Below, one piece after another: positions 25,016-32,362 of a stretch of 64,000 bases of DNA. Every line of letters begins with the position of its first letter. The stretch's first letter is position 1. The translations under genes and the position numbers were made by a program. Under the pieces are notes generated by a model. The model saw nothing but the letters and a program-made list of their open reading frames with translations. It was not told the DNA's origin and made no database searches. Source of the DNA: Mucilaginibacter sp. 14171R-50 (GTDB taxonomy: Bacteria > Bacteroidota > Bacteroidia > Sphingobacteriales > Sphingobacteriaceae); the NCBI RefSeq assembly GCF_010093045.1, contig NZ_CP048115.1, positions 3,286,001 to 3,350,000 on the forward strand, written 5' to 3'.

Positions 25016-27511
25016 TTAAAAAGTGGTCAAGCCTTTAATAAACTGTTTACCCCAATCATTCTTTTGCAGTTGTAGGAGTTTGGTATCGGTGTAATATCGG
25101 TAAACATCGTTCCACTCCGTAGTAATCCAAAGTTCGGACGAGTTTTTTCCCATCACCGCACCAAGCATGTGAAATTTAAATTTGGGGAAGGAACAACCTA
25201 ACTCCACTTCTATAAAACTGAATAACCGTCCGGTTTGCGCTTTTTTGTATATTCCAAATAAACTGACTGGTTTCACGTCATATGATACGGCGGTTATCAA
25301 AAGATCGTTCTTTATGTCAAAATCAAAAAGCAAACTGTCTTTTTGCAGAAAGTAACCCTGCAACATCAAACCTGATCCTGAATCCTCAAAAAACAGAATT
25401 ACACTGAAATGCGTACTAAACTTCGACTTTATATTAGCACGACTGCATAGAAATTCCTGCCCCTCTATTAATAATGTTTTCAAGGCTTCAAAATCTAAGA
25501 CAAGAGGTTCCTTTTTCAGCTCGTCATTCAAGAAGTCATCGCCTTTTTTGATTTCATCAACCTTCTGATCAAAATACATTTTAAAGAACGGGTCTTTCAA
25601 TAATTGTTGCAGAATTTCATCTGAGTTAGGTGTCGCCAAATATTCATCCTTAGTTAGTTCTCGGAGCATTATTTTGTTTCGTGAGAGGAATGCAACTCTT
25701 GAAGCGGTATCTAATAGAGTAAATGACTGGTAACTATTAGGTAAAGAAATGATTTGTTCTTCCTTAAAATTCACAAACGTCCTGAATTGTCCTCCGGCTA
25801 ATACCCAGCATATTAGTTTCCCATCTTTATCAAAATCGTAGCCTGACTCATGTATTTCACTTTCTGTGGTAAGGGTATGATACGGTTTAATGAAGCTATC
25901 TTTCATAGGATCCCAAGTAAAAGCAACTTCTTTATTGTGACCCACCACTATTCTTCTGCCTCGGAATGAAACTAAATTCGCCTGTTCAAATTCCAAACTG
26001 TCTTCTGCAGCAATACTGGCGAGCTTGTTTTCAAACATCTTTGGGTTTCTTACGGATATTTCACTGCCAACAATTAGCAAAATGCCATGTTCAACAGGTG
26101 CTGGTAAAAGACTTACTTTGGGTGATAATTCCGAATAAATTTCTTTAGGATCTACCAGAAGTACCTTGTGGAGGGAAGTAATGATACGCGTTAAGTTTTC
26201 GTAGTCATAGCGGTCACCAAAATGATCAGCTTTATCCTGTTGTTTAAGCATTTCATATCTAGTAATGTGATATGTAAGTTCGCCGGTAAACCAGTAAGGG
26301 TGAATAATGGATCTATTCTTTCGGTTTATTCTTCTTAAAATTTCTTCGGGAAACGCCCTAAGCATTTGATCTGCTTTAATTGCCCGTTCGATGATCGGTA
26401 GCCCGGCTAAACGATCTTTATTGCTTGGAGTTTCGGAAACCCAATATGCTGCTTCTGCCAGCTCCTTTACCGTAATGAAACTAGCGACCAAACTCTGAAT
26501 GGCTCTTAACTCATTCCTTTTATTGGTCGAAAATTCCTGCCGTTTGTCAAATAAATCCCTTAATACCGCTGCTGAATCGGGTCCCCATTCATCTTTCAAT
26601 GTAATTTGAACCTTTTTACCTGCACTTATATCCGCAATGCATTGCTCTAGAAATTTATATGTATTTAATTTATTGCGATTGAGGTTCTCATTCGGATTGA
26701 AGCTATCAATAAAGACTGGTAGTTGATCGTTTCGATCTCCAAAAACGATGATCTGTATCCGGTATTTATGAAGAAAATCTTTAATGGATTTACTGTCTGC
26801 GTCCGCACTTTTTAACAGGATATAATGCTCATGCGCCGAATCCGTAAAAGCGTCTGTGAACGTTTGAATGGTCAGTTTGAAATCTTCGTCCAAAACACCG
26901 TCTTTACTGCAGCCAAGAAACAACAACGATTTGCCGAGCCATATGAAGTTAATTAGTGCGCGGTAGGCAGCGTTTAACTTTATCGCGTCATAATCATCCC
27001 CACCAAAGATTAGACTTTGGGGATGGGTATAGACCCCATGGATATGAAATACAAAGGGCTTTTCCTGAGCTATGTTTTTCCTGACAAGTTCAGGCTCTTC
27101 CCAAGTATAATTTTCCCTGTAAAGTTGATGCTCACTGAGTAATTTATCGTAGTTAGTTGTTATCAGATATGATGCGTCAAGCTTTAAAATACTATTATAA
27201 AGTTCTTCATTTTTGATCTTTACCCCGTCGAACTGTGAATCCAACCAACTTCGGTAAACACCACCAGGTGCCTTCAGCAATAGTTTCAGGTCTTTAGCGG
27301 CACCTACCAAGTCATTCTTATCTAACTTCTCTTCAGTACTTTTGTATAGATGGTCATTTGAAAGGCCACGATCTTTTGCAAACTCTAGACCAGTCTTGAT
27401 AAGCCCCCACCAGCCGGGTATGCCAGCTGAAGCGGCAGATACGCCTGCACCGATTACAGGTATTAATTTTTTTTGGTTGACTAGGCTTGATAAAAGTTCA
27501 ACTAAAGGCAT
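25016..27511 (-). CDS. SIR2-like domain protein, candidate NAD-depleting defence effector
   Basis: 831 residues, cytosolic. The SIR2 fold is seen as PVIGAGVSAASAGIPGW (from residue 18), LITTNYDKLL (N120) and FHIHGV (H158), the Asn and His that act in phage-defence NADases such as ThsA and DSR proteins, and then FGGDDYDAI. The domain ends near residue 280. The remaining 550 residues are of a type I cannot place; repeated short strand patterns suggest a propeller or sheet-rich sensor. It is a single cargo gene bracketed by 74-bp direct repeats. NADase activity on infection is an inference from the family. Confidence 0.82.
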   Translation of the reverse strand: MPLVELLSSLVNQKKLIPVIGAGVSAASAGIPGWWGLIKTGLEFAKDRGLSNDHLYKSTEEKLDKNDLVGAAKDLKLLLKAPGGVYRSWLDSQFDGVKIKNEELYNSILKLDASYLITTNYDKLLSEHQLYRENYTWEEPELVRKNIAQEKPFVFHIHGVYTHPQSLIFGGDDYDAIKLNAAYRALINFIWLGKSLLFLGCSKDGVLDEDFKLTIQTFTDAFTDSAHEHYILLKSADADSKSIKDFLHKYRIQIIVFGDRNDQLPVFIDSFNPNENLNRNKLNTYKFLEQCIADISAGKKVQITLKDEWGPDSAAVLRDLFDKRQEFSTNKRNELRAIQSLVASFITVKELAEAAYWVSETPSNKDRLAGLPIIERAIKADQMLRAFPEEILRRINRKNRSIIHPYWFTGELTYHITRYEMLKQQDKADHFGDRYDYENLTRIITSLHKVLLVDPKEIYSELSPKVSLLPAPVEHGILLIVGSEISVRNPKMFENKLASIAAEDSLEFEQANLVSFRGRRIVVGHNKEVAFTWDPMKDSFIKPYHTLTTESEIHESGYDFDKDGKLICWVLAGGQFRTFVNFKEEQIISLPNSYQSFTLLDTASRVAFLSRNKIMLRELTKDEYLATPNSDEILQQLLKDPFFKMYFDQKVDEIKKGDDFLNDELKKEPLVLDFEALKTLLIEGQEFLCSRANIKSKFSTHFSVILFFEDSGSGLMLQGYFLQKDSLLFDFDIKNDLLITAVSYDVKPVSLFGIYKKAQTGRLFSFIEVELGCSFPKFKFHMLGAVMGKNSSELWITTEWNDVYRYYTDTKLLQLQKNDWGKQFIKGLTTF

Positions 27512-27776
27512 AGGTGTTATTTGAAAGTTTTATAATAGTTTGTGCTAGCAAGTATAAAGATTTAATGTTTGAGATGATGCCATTATGCAGGAACCTTATT
27601 TTTTCTGCTGACCTTGTTTTACTTTCCACATATCTTGAAGTAGACTTTTAATAATGACATCTGGCATGATAAAGAAAATGGTTGGTGAAAAAATGACTGA
27701 TAAAATCTCCAATTCGAGAGCTAAACTTTTACTTGTATGCTGTGACAAGTATATATGTTTTCTCAGTCGTGAAGGT
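27512..27776. other. Upstream region of the SIR2 gene
   Basis: AT-rich, no gene. It should contain the leftward promoter of the SIR2 gene, but no clean TTTG/TAnnTTTG pair was found. It joins the second copy of the 74-bp repeat at 27777. Confidence 0.5.
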
Positions 27777-27850
27777 GGTATGAGGAACGAATACGGGCCT
27801 GCTATAGCGGGGAGACGGGCTGCGGAATGGAATGCGGCAGCCGGTCGCAG
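27777..27850. repeat. 74-bp direct repeat, copy 2 (downstream of relaxase gene)
   Basis: Second copy of the repeat at 24877-24950, with five mismatches. It starts 33 bases after the relaxase stop. Three of the five differences would change codons in the only long frame, so the repeat does not look protein-coding. Confidence 0.85.
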
Positions 27851-27882
27851 CAGCTGGATATTATTGGGTTTTCTTTCTGTAT

Positions 27883-29079
27883 TTAAAGTCGCAAACCCTT
27901 TCTTTTCTTTTTTCGCTGCTTCAACTTTAGTGGATCTCCGTCCAGATGATCAGCATGATGATCAGGGCCGAGCAGACTCCCGATAAGATCGCGATCAGGT
28001 AAATTCTGATGATCCACCTGCTGCCGACCTGGTTGTTCACCTTGCTGATGCTTTCTGCCTGACTCACGATTGATTTGATCTGAGAGGCGAGATGGTTTGC
28101 GATCTTGTCCAGTTCTCTTAACCTCATTGCTGTCACCTCGATCTGCTTTTCGGTCTTTGCTCGGTATTCCTCTCTGGCTTGTTGATATTGACCTTGTAGC
28201 AGGATCAGCATCAGTTTGGCCTGGTCTAACTCGGGTGCCTGCTGTTCCTGCTGCTGCTCTTGCTGATTGCTGGGCTCTTGTGCTAACATTTGCCTCGTAT
28301 ATTGCTGTGCGATCTTTTTCTTGTTCATAACTTATTGCTGTTTTTATTGCCTGCCATTTATAAGCATTACCTAAATGTGCTCCTTTGAACTGTAAGCCTG
28401 CATAGCTGTAAGAGATACCGCTGACAAAACCGGTACTTGCCTGGTTGAACAAGACATTGATCCCTTTGGCCTCCAGCTGTGCTATAAACTGCATTGTATT
28501 TGGCTTTGATTTTTGTTCAAGGATGCTTTTTAAAATGACCTGCAACTTCATTTTCGTCGATGGTTCATCTGTTCGCTTCATCATCTCCAGTTCGTTCTTC
28601 GTCATGGCCCTTTCCTGTGCCTGCCTGCTGGATATGACTTCGGTTAAGCCATGCTGCTTTTCCAGTTGTCGTAACACCTGTTCGCTTCGCTGGTAGTCCT
28701 TACTGTCACTCACAACACTGCCATCATAACCGATCCGATTCACCAGGAGATGCACGTGCGGATGATCGGCATCAAAGTGCCGGAAGATCATATACTGGTT
28801 CTGAACAAATCCCATGTTGTTCAAATATTGATTGGCGATCTTATTCATTTGTTCATCGTCCAGGTTTTCGTTCGGTGGAAAGTTCAGCGAGGTATGATAA
28901 AAGTATTTCGCCAGGTTAGGCCGGAGCATCTTCACCAGCTGCAGTTCTTTCATCACCGCATTTTCTTCCAGTATTGCAAAAGAGCTGTCCATTACTTTAG
29001 CAACACCCTGATCTACCTTTTGCAGGTTGTACCGTAGTGCGCCTCGGAATCCTTTGCCTTTGACCTGGTCTGCTGTCAT
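27883..29079 (-). CDS. Relaxase / mobilization nuclease
   Basis: 398 residues. The N-terminal relaxase domain has the metal-binding triple histidine HFDADHPHVHLLVNRIG (H106, H108, H110), and an FRGALRYNLQK segment at the very start. This is the layout of Bacteroidetes mobilization relaxases, which nick DNA at oriT and stay attached through a tyrosine. From about residue 250 the sequence becomes low-complexity and Gln/Arg/Asp-rich, and this tail is entirely overlapped by another leftward frame (27927-28328) encoding a sensible membrane protein. Its start overlaps the MobC stop by four bases. Confidence 0.9.
   Translation of the reverse strand: MTADQVKGKGFRGALRYNLQKVDQGVAKVMDSSFAILEENAVMKELQLVKMLRPNLAKYFYHTSLNFPPNENLDDEQMNKIANQYLNNMGFVQNQYMIFRHFDADHPHVHLLVNRIGYDGSVVSDSKDYQRSEQVLRQLEKQHGLTEVISSRQAQERAMTKNELEMMKRTDEPSTKMKLQVILKSILEQKSKPNTMQFIAQLEAKGINVLFNQASTGFVSGISYSYAGLQFKGAHLGNAYKWQAIKTAISYEQEKDRTAIYEANVSTRAQQSARAAAGTAGTRVRPGQTDADPATRSISTSQRGIPSKDRKADRGDSNEVKRTGQDRKPSRLSDQINRESGRKHQQGEQPGRQQVDHQNLPDRDLIGSLLGPDHHADHLDGDPLKLKQRKKKRKGLRL
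27927..28328 (-). CDS. Small coiled-coil membrane protein nested in the relaxase gene
   Basis: 133 residues in a different frame from the relaxase and wholly inside it. It begins MNKKKIAQQYTRQMLAQEPS, has a Gln-rich segment, a long coiled coil (about 40-95) and a C-terminal membrane helix (RIYLIAILSGVCSALIIMLI). The coiled coil plus anchor is very protein-like, whereas the overlapping relaxase tail is not, so I believe this frame is real. It could be a mobilization accessory protein that brings the relaxosome to the membrane. That function is inferred from position. Confidence 0.65.
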   Translation of the reverse strand: MNKKKIAQQYTRQMLAQEPSNQQEQQQEQQAPELDQAKLMLILLQGQYQQAREEYRAKTEKQIEVTAMRLRELDKIANHLASQIKSIVSQAESISKVNNQVGSRWIIRIYLIAILSGVCSALIIMLIIWTEIH

Positions 29080-29408
29080 GGTATCAACCTTTTAATGATC
29101 TCCTTCTGCTGATTCAGCAAACTGCCAATAATCGTAATCAAGTTTGGCTGCTTACCAGTGTGCATCGCCTTGACCGCCTGGTTCAGGTTCACGCCGATCT
29201 TGTGCAGTTCGCGGTAAACGGCTGCGTTCAGTGGAGACACTCTGATCGCTGGAAACTTCCCGGTAAATACCTTCTGCCTGATCCAATTGGCGGGGGTAAT
29301 ACCTGCTGCTTCTGCATAGGCATTGACCCGGTCATGCTCTGCTTCGGTTAGCCGGATATTGACCTGTACCACTCTTTTGTCTTCTTCCTTTAATGCTGGT
29401 CTTGCCAT
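29076..29408 (-). CDS. MobC-like relaxosome accessory protein
   Basis: 110 residues. The N-terminal ribbon-helix-helix-like part (VVQVNIRLTEAEHDRVNAYAEAAGITPANWIRQKVF) and the conserved LHKIGVNLNQAVKAMH segment are typical of MobC family proteins, which bind oriT and help the relaxase. The TGA overlaps the relaxase ATG (29076-29079), so the two are coupled. The candidate oriT lies directly upstream (29409-29512). Confidence 0.85.
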   Translation of the reverse strand: MARPALKEEDKRVVQVNIRLTEAEHDRVNAYAEAAGITPANWIRQKVFTGKFPAIRVSPLNAAVYRELHKIGVNLNQAVKAMHTGKQPNLITIIGSLLNQQKEIIKRLIP

Positions 29409-29512
29409 AATCTGAAGGATGGAACGAAGTGAAAGACTGCTCCATTTCTCCGAAGGAGCAAGCCGTTTAAGCGTAGCGAAAACATGGCTTGCTCCATTTC
29501 AGATGAACACAC
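29409..29512. other. Candidate origin of transfer (oriT) region
   Basis: The 104 bases between mobC and the HTH gene hold a perfect 10-bp inverted repeat, GGAGCAAGCC (29455-29464) and GGCTTGCTCC (29486-29495), an outer imperfect pair (ATCTGAA near 29410 with TTCAGAT near 29498), and a direct repeat TGCTCCATTTC (29438 and 29490). Inverted repeats directly upstream of mobC and the relaxase are the usual position and form of oriT. No nick site can be assigned. It could instead be a terminator of the HTH gene. Confidence 0.5.
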
Positions 29513-29812
29513 TTATCTGCTGAATTTAACCTGCTTGTTTAAGCTTTCTCCCTTTAATACTTTCAGGATATCCTCTTGGCTGTAATAAAAGATACCGCCG
29601 ATCTTGGTGAAGGGAATCGTGCCATTATCTCTAAGTAATTGCAGGGTATTGTTAGAGATCTTTAACAGGTTCTTGACTTGGTAGGTCTTCAGGAACTTTC
29701 TGGAGTCGTCCTGTCCTTGGCCGAGTAAGGCCTTCATCTGATTTAACAGCTTTTCACCGAATGCTTCTAAATCTTCCTTGGTGATCACTTCTACTGCCAT
29801 AACATTTTGCAT
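29513..29812 (-). CDS. Helix-turn-helix (excisionase-like) protein
   Basis: 99 residues, or 95 if translation starts at the second ATG (29800). The C-terminal half is a winged-helix domain of the HTH_17/Xis type: KTYQVKNLLKISNNTLQLLRDNGTIPFTKIGGIFYYSQEDILKVL. The N-terminal half is helical. Proteins of this kind precede the mob genes in Bacteroidetes elements and act as recombination directionality factors or regulators. Its upstream region is filled with a repeat array (29848-30369) that may be its binding sites. Confidence 0.8.
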   Translation of the reverse strand: MQNVMAVEVITKEDLEAFGEKLLNQMKALLGQGQDDSRKFLKTYQVKNLLKISNNTLQLLRDNGTIPFTKIGGIFYYSQEDILKVLKGESLNKQVKFSR

Positions 29813-29847
29813 TAAGTAAATTCAAACTTATCGGGTAAGGGAATGCT

Positions 29848-30369
29848 CCACAAGTACAACTTTTGGCTGTACCCATGTTGTATCCCCTTTACCCTTTATC
29901 TTAAAATTTAAGTAATGCTTTCTCCATATCACGTCTGGTTCTGTTTGTTACGTCCTAATTGATGTTACCTCAATCAAAGCTTGTCAACCGCTTCAAATAA
30001 ACATCACACCTCATGTACGAGGTAGGATATATTTTTATTGAAGCTCCTTTGTCACTTCAGCTCAAAATTGAGCATCTGTTCTCAATTAAATTCACCACTT
30101 GTACGTACAGCATGTGTTTTTTAGCCTTCAGTCAAGTTAACCTTAGTCAAAAGTGCTAAGCTTATATTTAAAAACTTCACCACTTGTACCTAACTTGGGT
30201 TTTTTTTAGTTGTTTTTTAGCTCTATCAGCTCAACTTCTCGTAAAAGTCTTAACTAAAACCCGATAAACTTCACCACTTCTACACAGGTTGTGTTATTTT
30301 TTATTAAAATCAAAGGTCATCAAGGTTTTTGAGAATTCATCACACCTCATGTACGAGGTATGATAAATT
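29848..30369. repeat. Array of six degenerate iteron-like repeats
   Basis: A gene-free stretch holding related cores: CCACAAGTAC (29848), CCTCATGTAC (30009), CCACTTGTAC (30095), CCACTTGTAC (30180), CCACTTCTAC (30274) and CCTCATGTAC (30345). The last five are spaced 71-94 bases apart and each is followed by a T-run about 10 bases later. Two copies (30002-30024 and 30338-30360) are identical over 23 bp and contain the palindrome ACCTC-ATGTAC-GAGGT. They may be binding sites, an origin-type iteron set or small terminators. The rest of 29813-30429 shows nothing else. Confidence 0.65.
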
Positions 30370-30429
30370 TTTTTCTAAAGGTGAGGGATTTGAAGGAATA
30401 ACTATCCGATATTGTCCGAGTCGGAGTGG

Positions 30430-31410
30430 TTATTTTAAATAAGCAAATAAATCGGTTTGTGCGCTTTCTGCTTCCTTACGTCGTCTATGCTGTTTGCCTT
30501 CAGGCGTTTCAATAGGAGTGTCATTTTGAAAGTATTGATTGACACGAGTGACTTCTACATTTACCAATTTCTCCAAGCCATCGCTATCAATCTTTTTGTA
30601 AATGATTATGCAACAATTAATCGATGTGCCGTTTTTGAACTGAACTTTACCTAACTGGACTAGACTTTTGAATTCGGTCGATTTCATACTAAATGAAACT
30701 ATTTCTCCATTATAAAGGCCCATCCATTTGTACTTGCCTTTTTTCAGTACCGGTGAAATAATTTCAATAACAGCATTATCAACTTCGATTGGCTCTAAGT
30801 CGTCAGTAGCAAGGATGAAATTTTTGAAATCCGTTCTTGGTATAGTTATCTCTTCCTTAGTGTGACTCTTTTCATTATCAGTTGGAACAAAAGAGACTTT
30901 TTCGACTTTAGGGTATTTTTCAAGTAACTCGTAAAAGTTTGACCTTCTCTTTCTTATTATGTTGCTACTGTCCAGTTTAGCGGAATTCAGCTCAGTCTCC
31001 TGCTTTAGTTTCTTTATTTCAAGTTTTAGCTTTTCCTTTTCTAGATCTTTCTTTTCTGAATCTTCGAATAGCTTTTCTATTAAATGCTCTGTTGCTTTGC
31101 TAATCGCAGTTGTTACAGGTGTTACAATAATTGCTGTGACTAAAGCAGTAATAAGTGCTATTGTAACGGAAGCTTTTTTGTTTTCGTCCTTTAGCGCTAT
31201 TTTGAACCATCTGATCAAGCCACCTTCATTAAGCGGCTCCGTTTCAATTATAATCTCAACTTTATAGATTAATGCAATTTCCTTTACAATATTCAAAAAC
31301 TCGTACTCGCATTTATTTTGAATTGAAGCATCCATTAAATGACTACCATCATTGAACCAATAATGTAACTCTATTGCATTACTCTTTATTGTTGAATTAC
31401 TATCATCCAT
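30430..31410 (-). CDS. Unknown membrane and coiled-coil protein, possible defence gene
   Basis: 326 residues. An N-terminal soluble domain (1-75) opens with HYWFNDGSHLMDASIQNKCE, then comes a hydrophobic segment (about 80-104, ASVTIALITALVTAIIVTPV), a strongly charged coiled coil (115-150) and a C-terminal domain of about 160 residues that looks beta-rich. There is no signal peptide. I recognise no named family. It is the last gene before attR on a defence-loaded element, and the sensor-membrane-effector layout is like abortive-infection proteins, so a defence role is possible but unproven. Confidence 0.7.
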   Translation of the reverse strand: MDDSNSTIKSNAIELHYWFNDGSHLMDASIQNKCEYEFLNIVKEIALIYKVEIIIETEPLNEGGLIRWFKIALKDENKKASVTIALITALVTAIIVTPVTTAISKATEHLIEKLFEDSEKKDLEKEKLKLEIKKLKQETELNSAKLDSSNIIRKRRSNFYELLEKYPKVEKVSFVPTDNEKSHTKEEITIPRTDFKNFILATDDLEPIEVDNAVIEIISPVLKKGKYKWMGLYNGEIVSFSMKSTEFKSLVQLGKVQFKNGTSINCCIIIYKKIDSDGLEKLVNVEVTRVNQYFQNDTPIETPEGKQHRRRKEAESAQTDLFAYLK

Positions 31411-31922
31411 AAATTGTGATATTAAAGCGATCTATATCGCATGCTTACAAATATGTAATATACACTATTATCACATTCATATATAGACCATTAGTAAACG
31501 GTTTTCATCCCTTTGAAATAGAATAGTATTTTTATTAGCATTTGCGATATGTGATTTATAAAAGAGAATACGATCAGTGGAGACTGGAATAGCATTTTTT
31601 ATTTGAGGGACAATCGCGAAGTTTTCTAATACTTAGAACCGTTACGTCTTAACGCCAAGGCTACGCGATGCTTTGCTTAATTGAGTTAGCATTATTCCTA
31701 TATTTTATACAACGGTTCATCAAATCTAAATGGCGTAACCAATTCAATCTTTAACTCTCGGGCATCTTCATATAAAGGATTAATCAGTACATTTTAAGAA
31801 AATGGATCAACACGGCTGGGAACATAAAGCAACTTGAATTTCGCATTTTTTTAATGGACTTAAGATTATTAAGAATTGATTATATTTGTATCACTATTGA
31901 TATCAATTACTTTGATTTGAGC
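31411..31922. other. Gene-poor right end of the element
   Basis: AT-rich, no intact gene. It contains a short decayed reading frame at 31698-31793. The part nearest 31411 must hold the promoter of the 326-residue gene, though no clear consensus was found. Confidence 0.5.
31698..31793 (-). pseudogene. Possible 3' remnant of a lost gene
   Basis: The leftward frame reads NVLINPLYEDARELKIELVT and continues to EPLYKI and a stop, 32 codons with protein-like composition, but it is cut off by a stop directly upstream and has no start codon. It may be the tail of a gene lost from the element. The original family cannot be told. Confidence 0.25.
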
Positions 31923-31943
31923 GGGTCTTTAGCGAGACCTCTT
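31923..31943. repeat. Subterminal repeat, candidate recombinase arm site (right)
   Basis: GCGAGACCTCTT at 31932-31943 is identical to 8267-8278 near the other end, and with GGTCT at 31924-31928 it forms a small inverted repeat. It lies 54 bases inside attR, so both ends carry the motif at short distance. Confidence 0.5.
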
Positions 31944-31997
31944 TTTCAAAAACCGACAAATAACAGCAGTAGGGGCTATAAATAGTCAAGTTACATT

Positions 31998-32012
31998 TCC
32001 CTCCCTCACCGC
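31998..32012 (+). repeat. Right attachment site (attR)
   Basis: Exact 15-bp copy of the tRNA-Ser 3' end found at 8152-8166. Bases beyond it (TGACC...) are presumably the original sequence downstream of the tRNA. Confidence 0.85.
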
Positions 32013-32021
32013 TGACCATGC

Positions 32022-32056
32022 AAAAGCCGCTAAATCGTATGATTTAGCGGCTTTTT
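32022..32056 (+). terminator. Original tRNA-Ser terminator, now stranded beyond attR
   Basis: AAAAGCCGCTAAATC, loop GTAT, GATTTAGCGGCTTTT plus extra T residues form a perfect stem and T-run, 10 bases beyond attR. Its position matches where the terminator of tRNA-Ser would have been before the element entered. Confidence 0.8.
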
Positions 32057-32203
32057 TTTGCCGTTGCAGCAAAATATGTCAAAAAACGCAATATTTTTTC
32101 TACGCGATTCGTATAGTCCTTGTTTTTTTGAAAAGACGCTGGAAAAGTGATCTATCGCGTTGAATACAGCTAACGTACCGGACCGTTTTGTGGCCAATAA
32201 AGG

Positions 32204-32362
32204 CTAATGACCCCGGTAACTAAAATATTTTTTAAAACCCAGGAAATTCATCGTAAGGAATCTGGCTGAGCAACTTAAGATGTTTTCTTTTAACGGATCA
32301 GTGGAAATTTCATCGATTATATCGGGTAATGTATGGTAAACATGCGGTGGGTAAGTTTCTGA
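32204..32362 (-). pseudogene. Decayed reading frame behind the M1 peptidase gene
   Basis: Directly after the peptidase stop, the same frame stays open for 52 codons and reads TYPPHVYHTLPDIIDEISTD before ending at 32204. It has no start codon. The YHTLPDIIDEI segment resembles the C-terminal part of M28-type aminopeptidases, so it may be the tail of a deleted peptidase gene or a former extension of this one. The remaining bases between attR and 32204 show nothing. Confidence 0.3.

Larger units (their letters stand above)
8152..32012. mobile_element. Integrative mobilizable element in tRNA-Ser, carrying defence-like cargo
   Basis: A segment of about 23.8 kb lies between two identical 15-bp copies of the tRNA-Ser 3' end (TCCCTCCCTCACCGC). 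A tyrosine recombinase gene starts about 195 bases inside the left end. An excisionase-like HTH, MobC and a relaxase lie near the right end, but there are no recognisable type IV secretion genes, so I call it mobilizable rather than self-transmissible. Nearly all the cargo between looks like anti-phage or restriction genes. Both ends share the subterminal motif GCGAGACCTCTT. The flanking genes on each side are ordinary chromosomal genes. Confidence 0.88.

Noticed and set aside
24844..25038. 64-codon open frame across repeat copy 1
   Set aside because: Both repeat copies have a frame here, but three of their five differences alter codons and the sequence beyond the repeat differs completely; no support as a gene.
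27654..27986. 110-codon rightward open frame across repeat copy 2
   Set aside because: It runs antisense into the relaxase tail and only shares the repeat-encoded stretch with the frame at 24844.
29848..30369. CRISPR array
   Set aside because: Repeats are degenerate, unevenly spaced at 71-161 bases, and there are no cas genes.
8152..32012. Self-transmissible conjugative element
   Set aside because: No TraG/VirD4 coupling ATPase or other type IV secretion gene could be found, only mobilisation genes.
8152..32012. Prophage
   Set aside because: No capsid, portal, terminase or tail genes; the ORF6N protein alone is not evidence for a phage.
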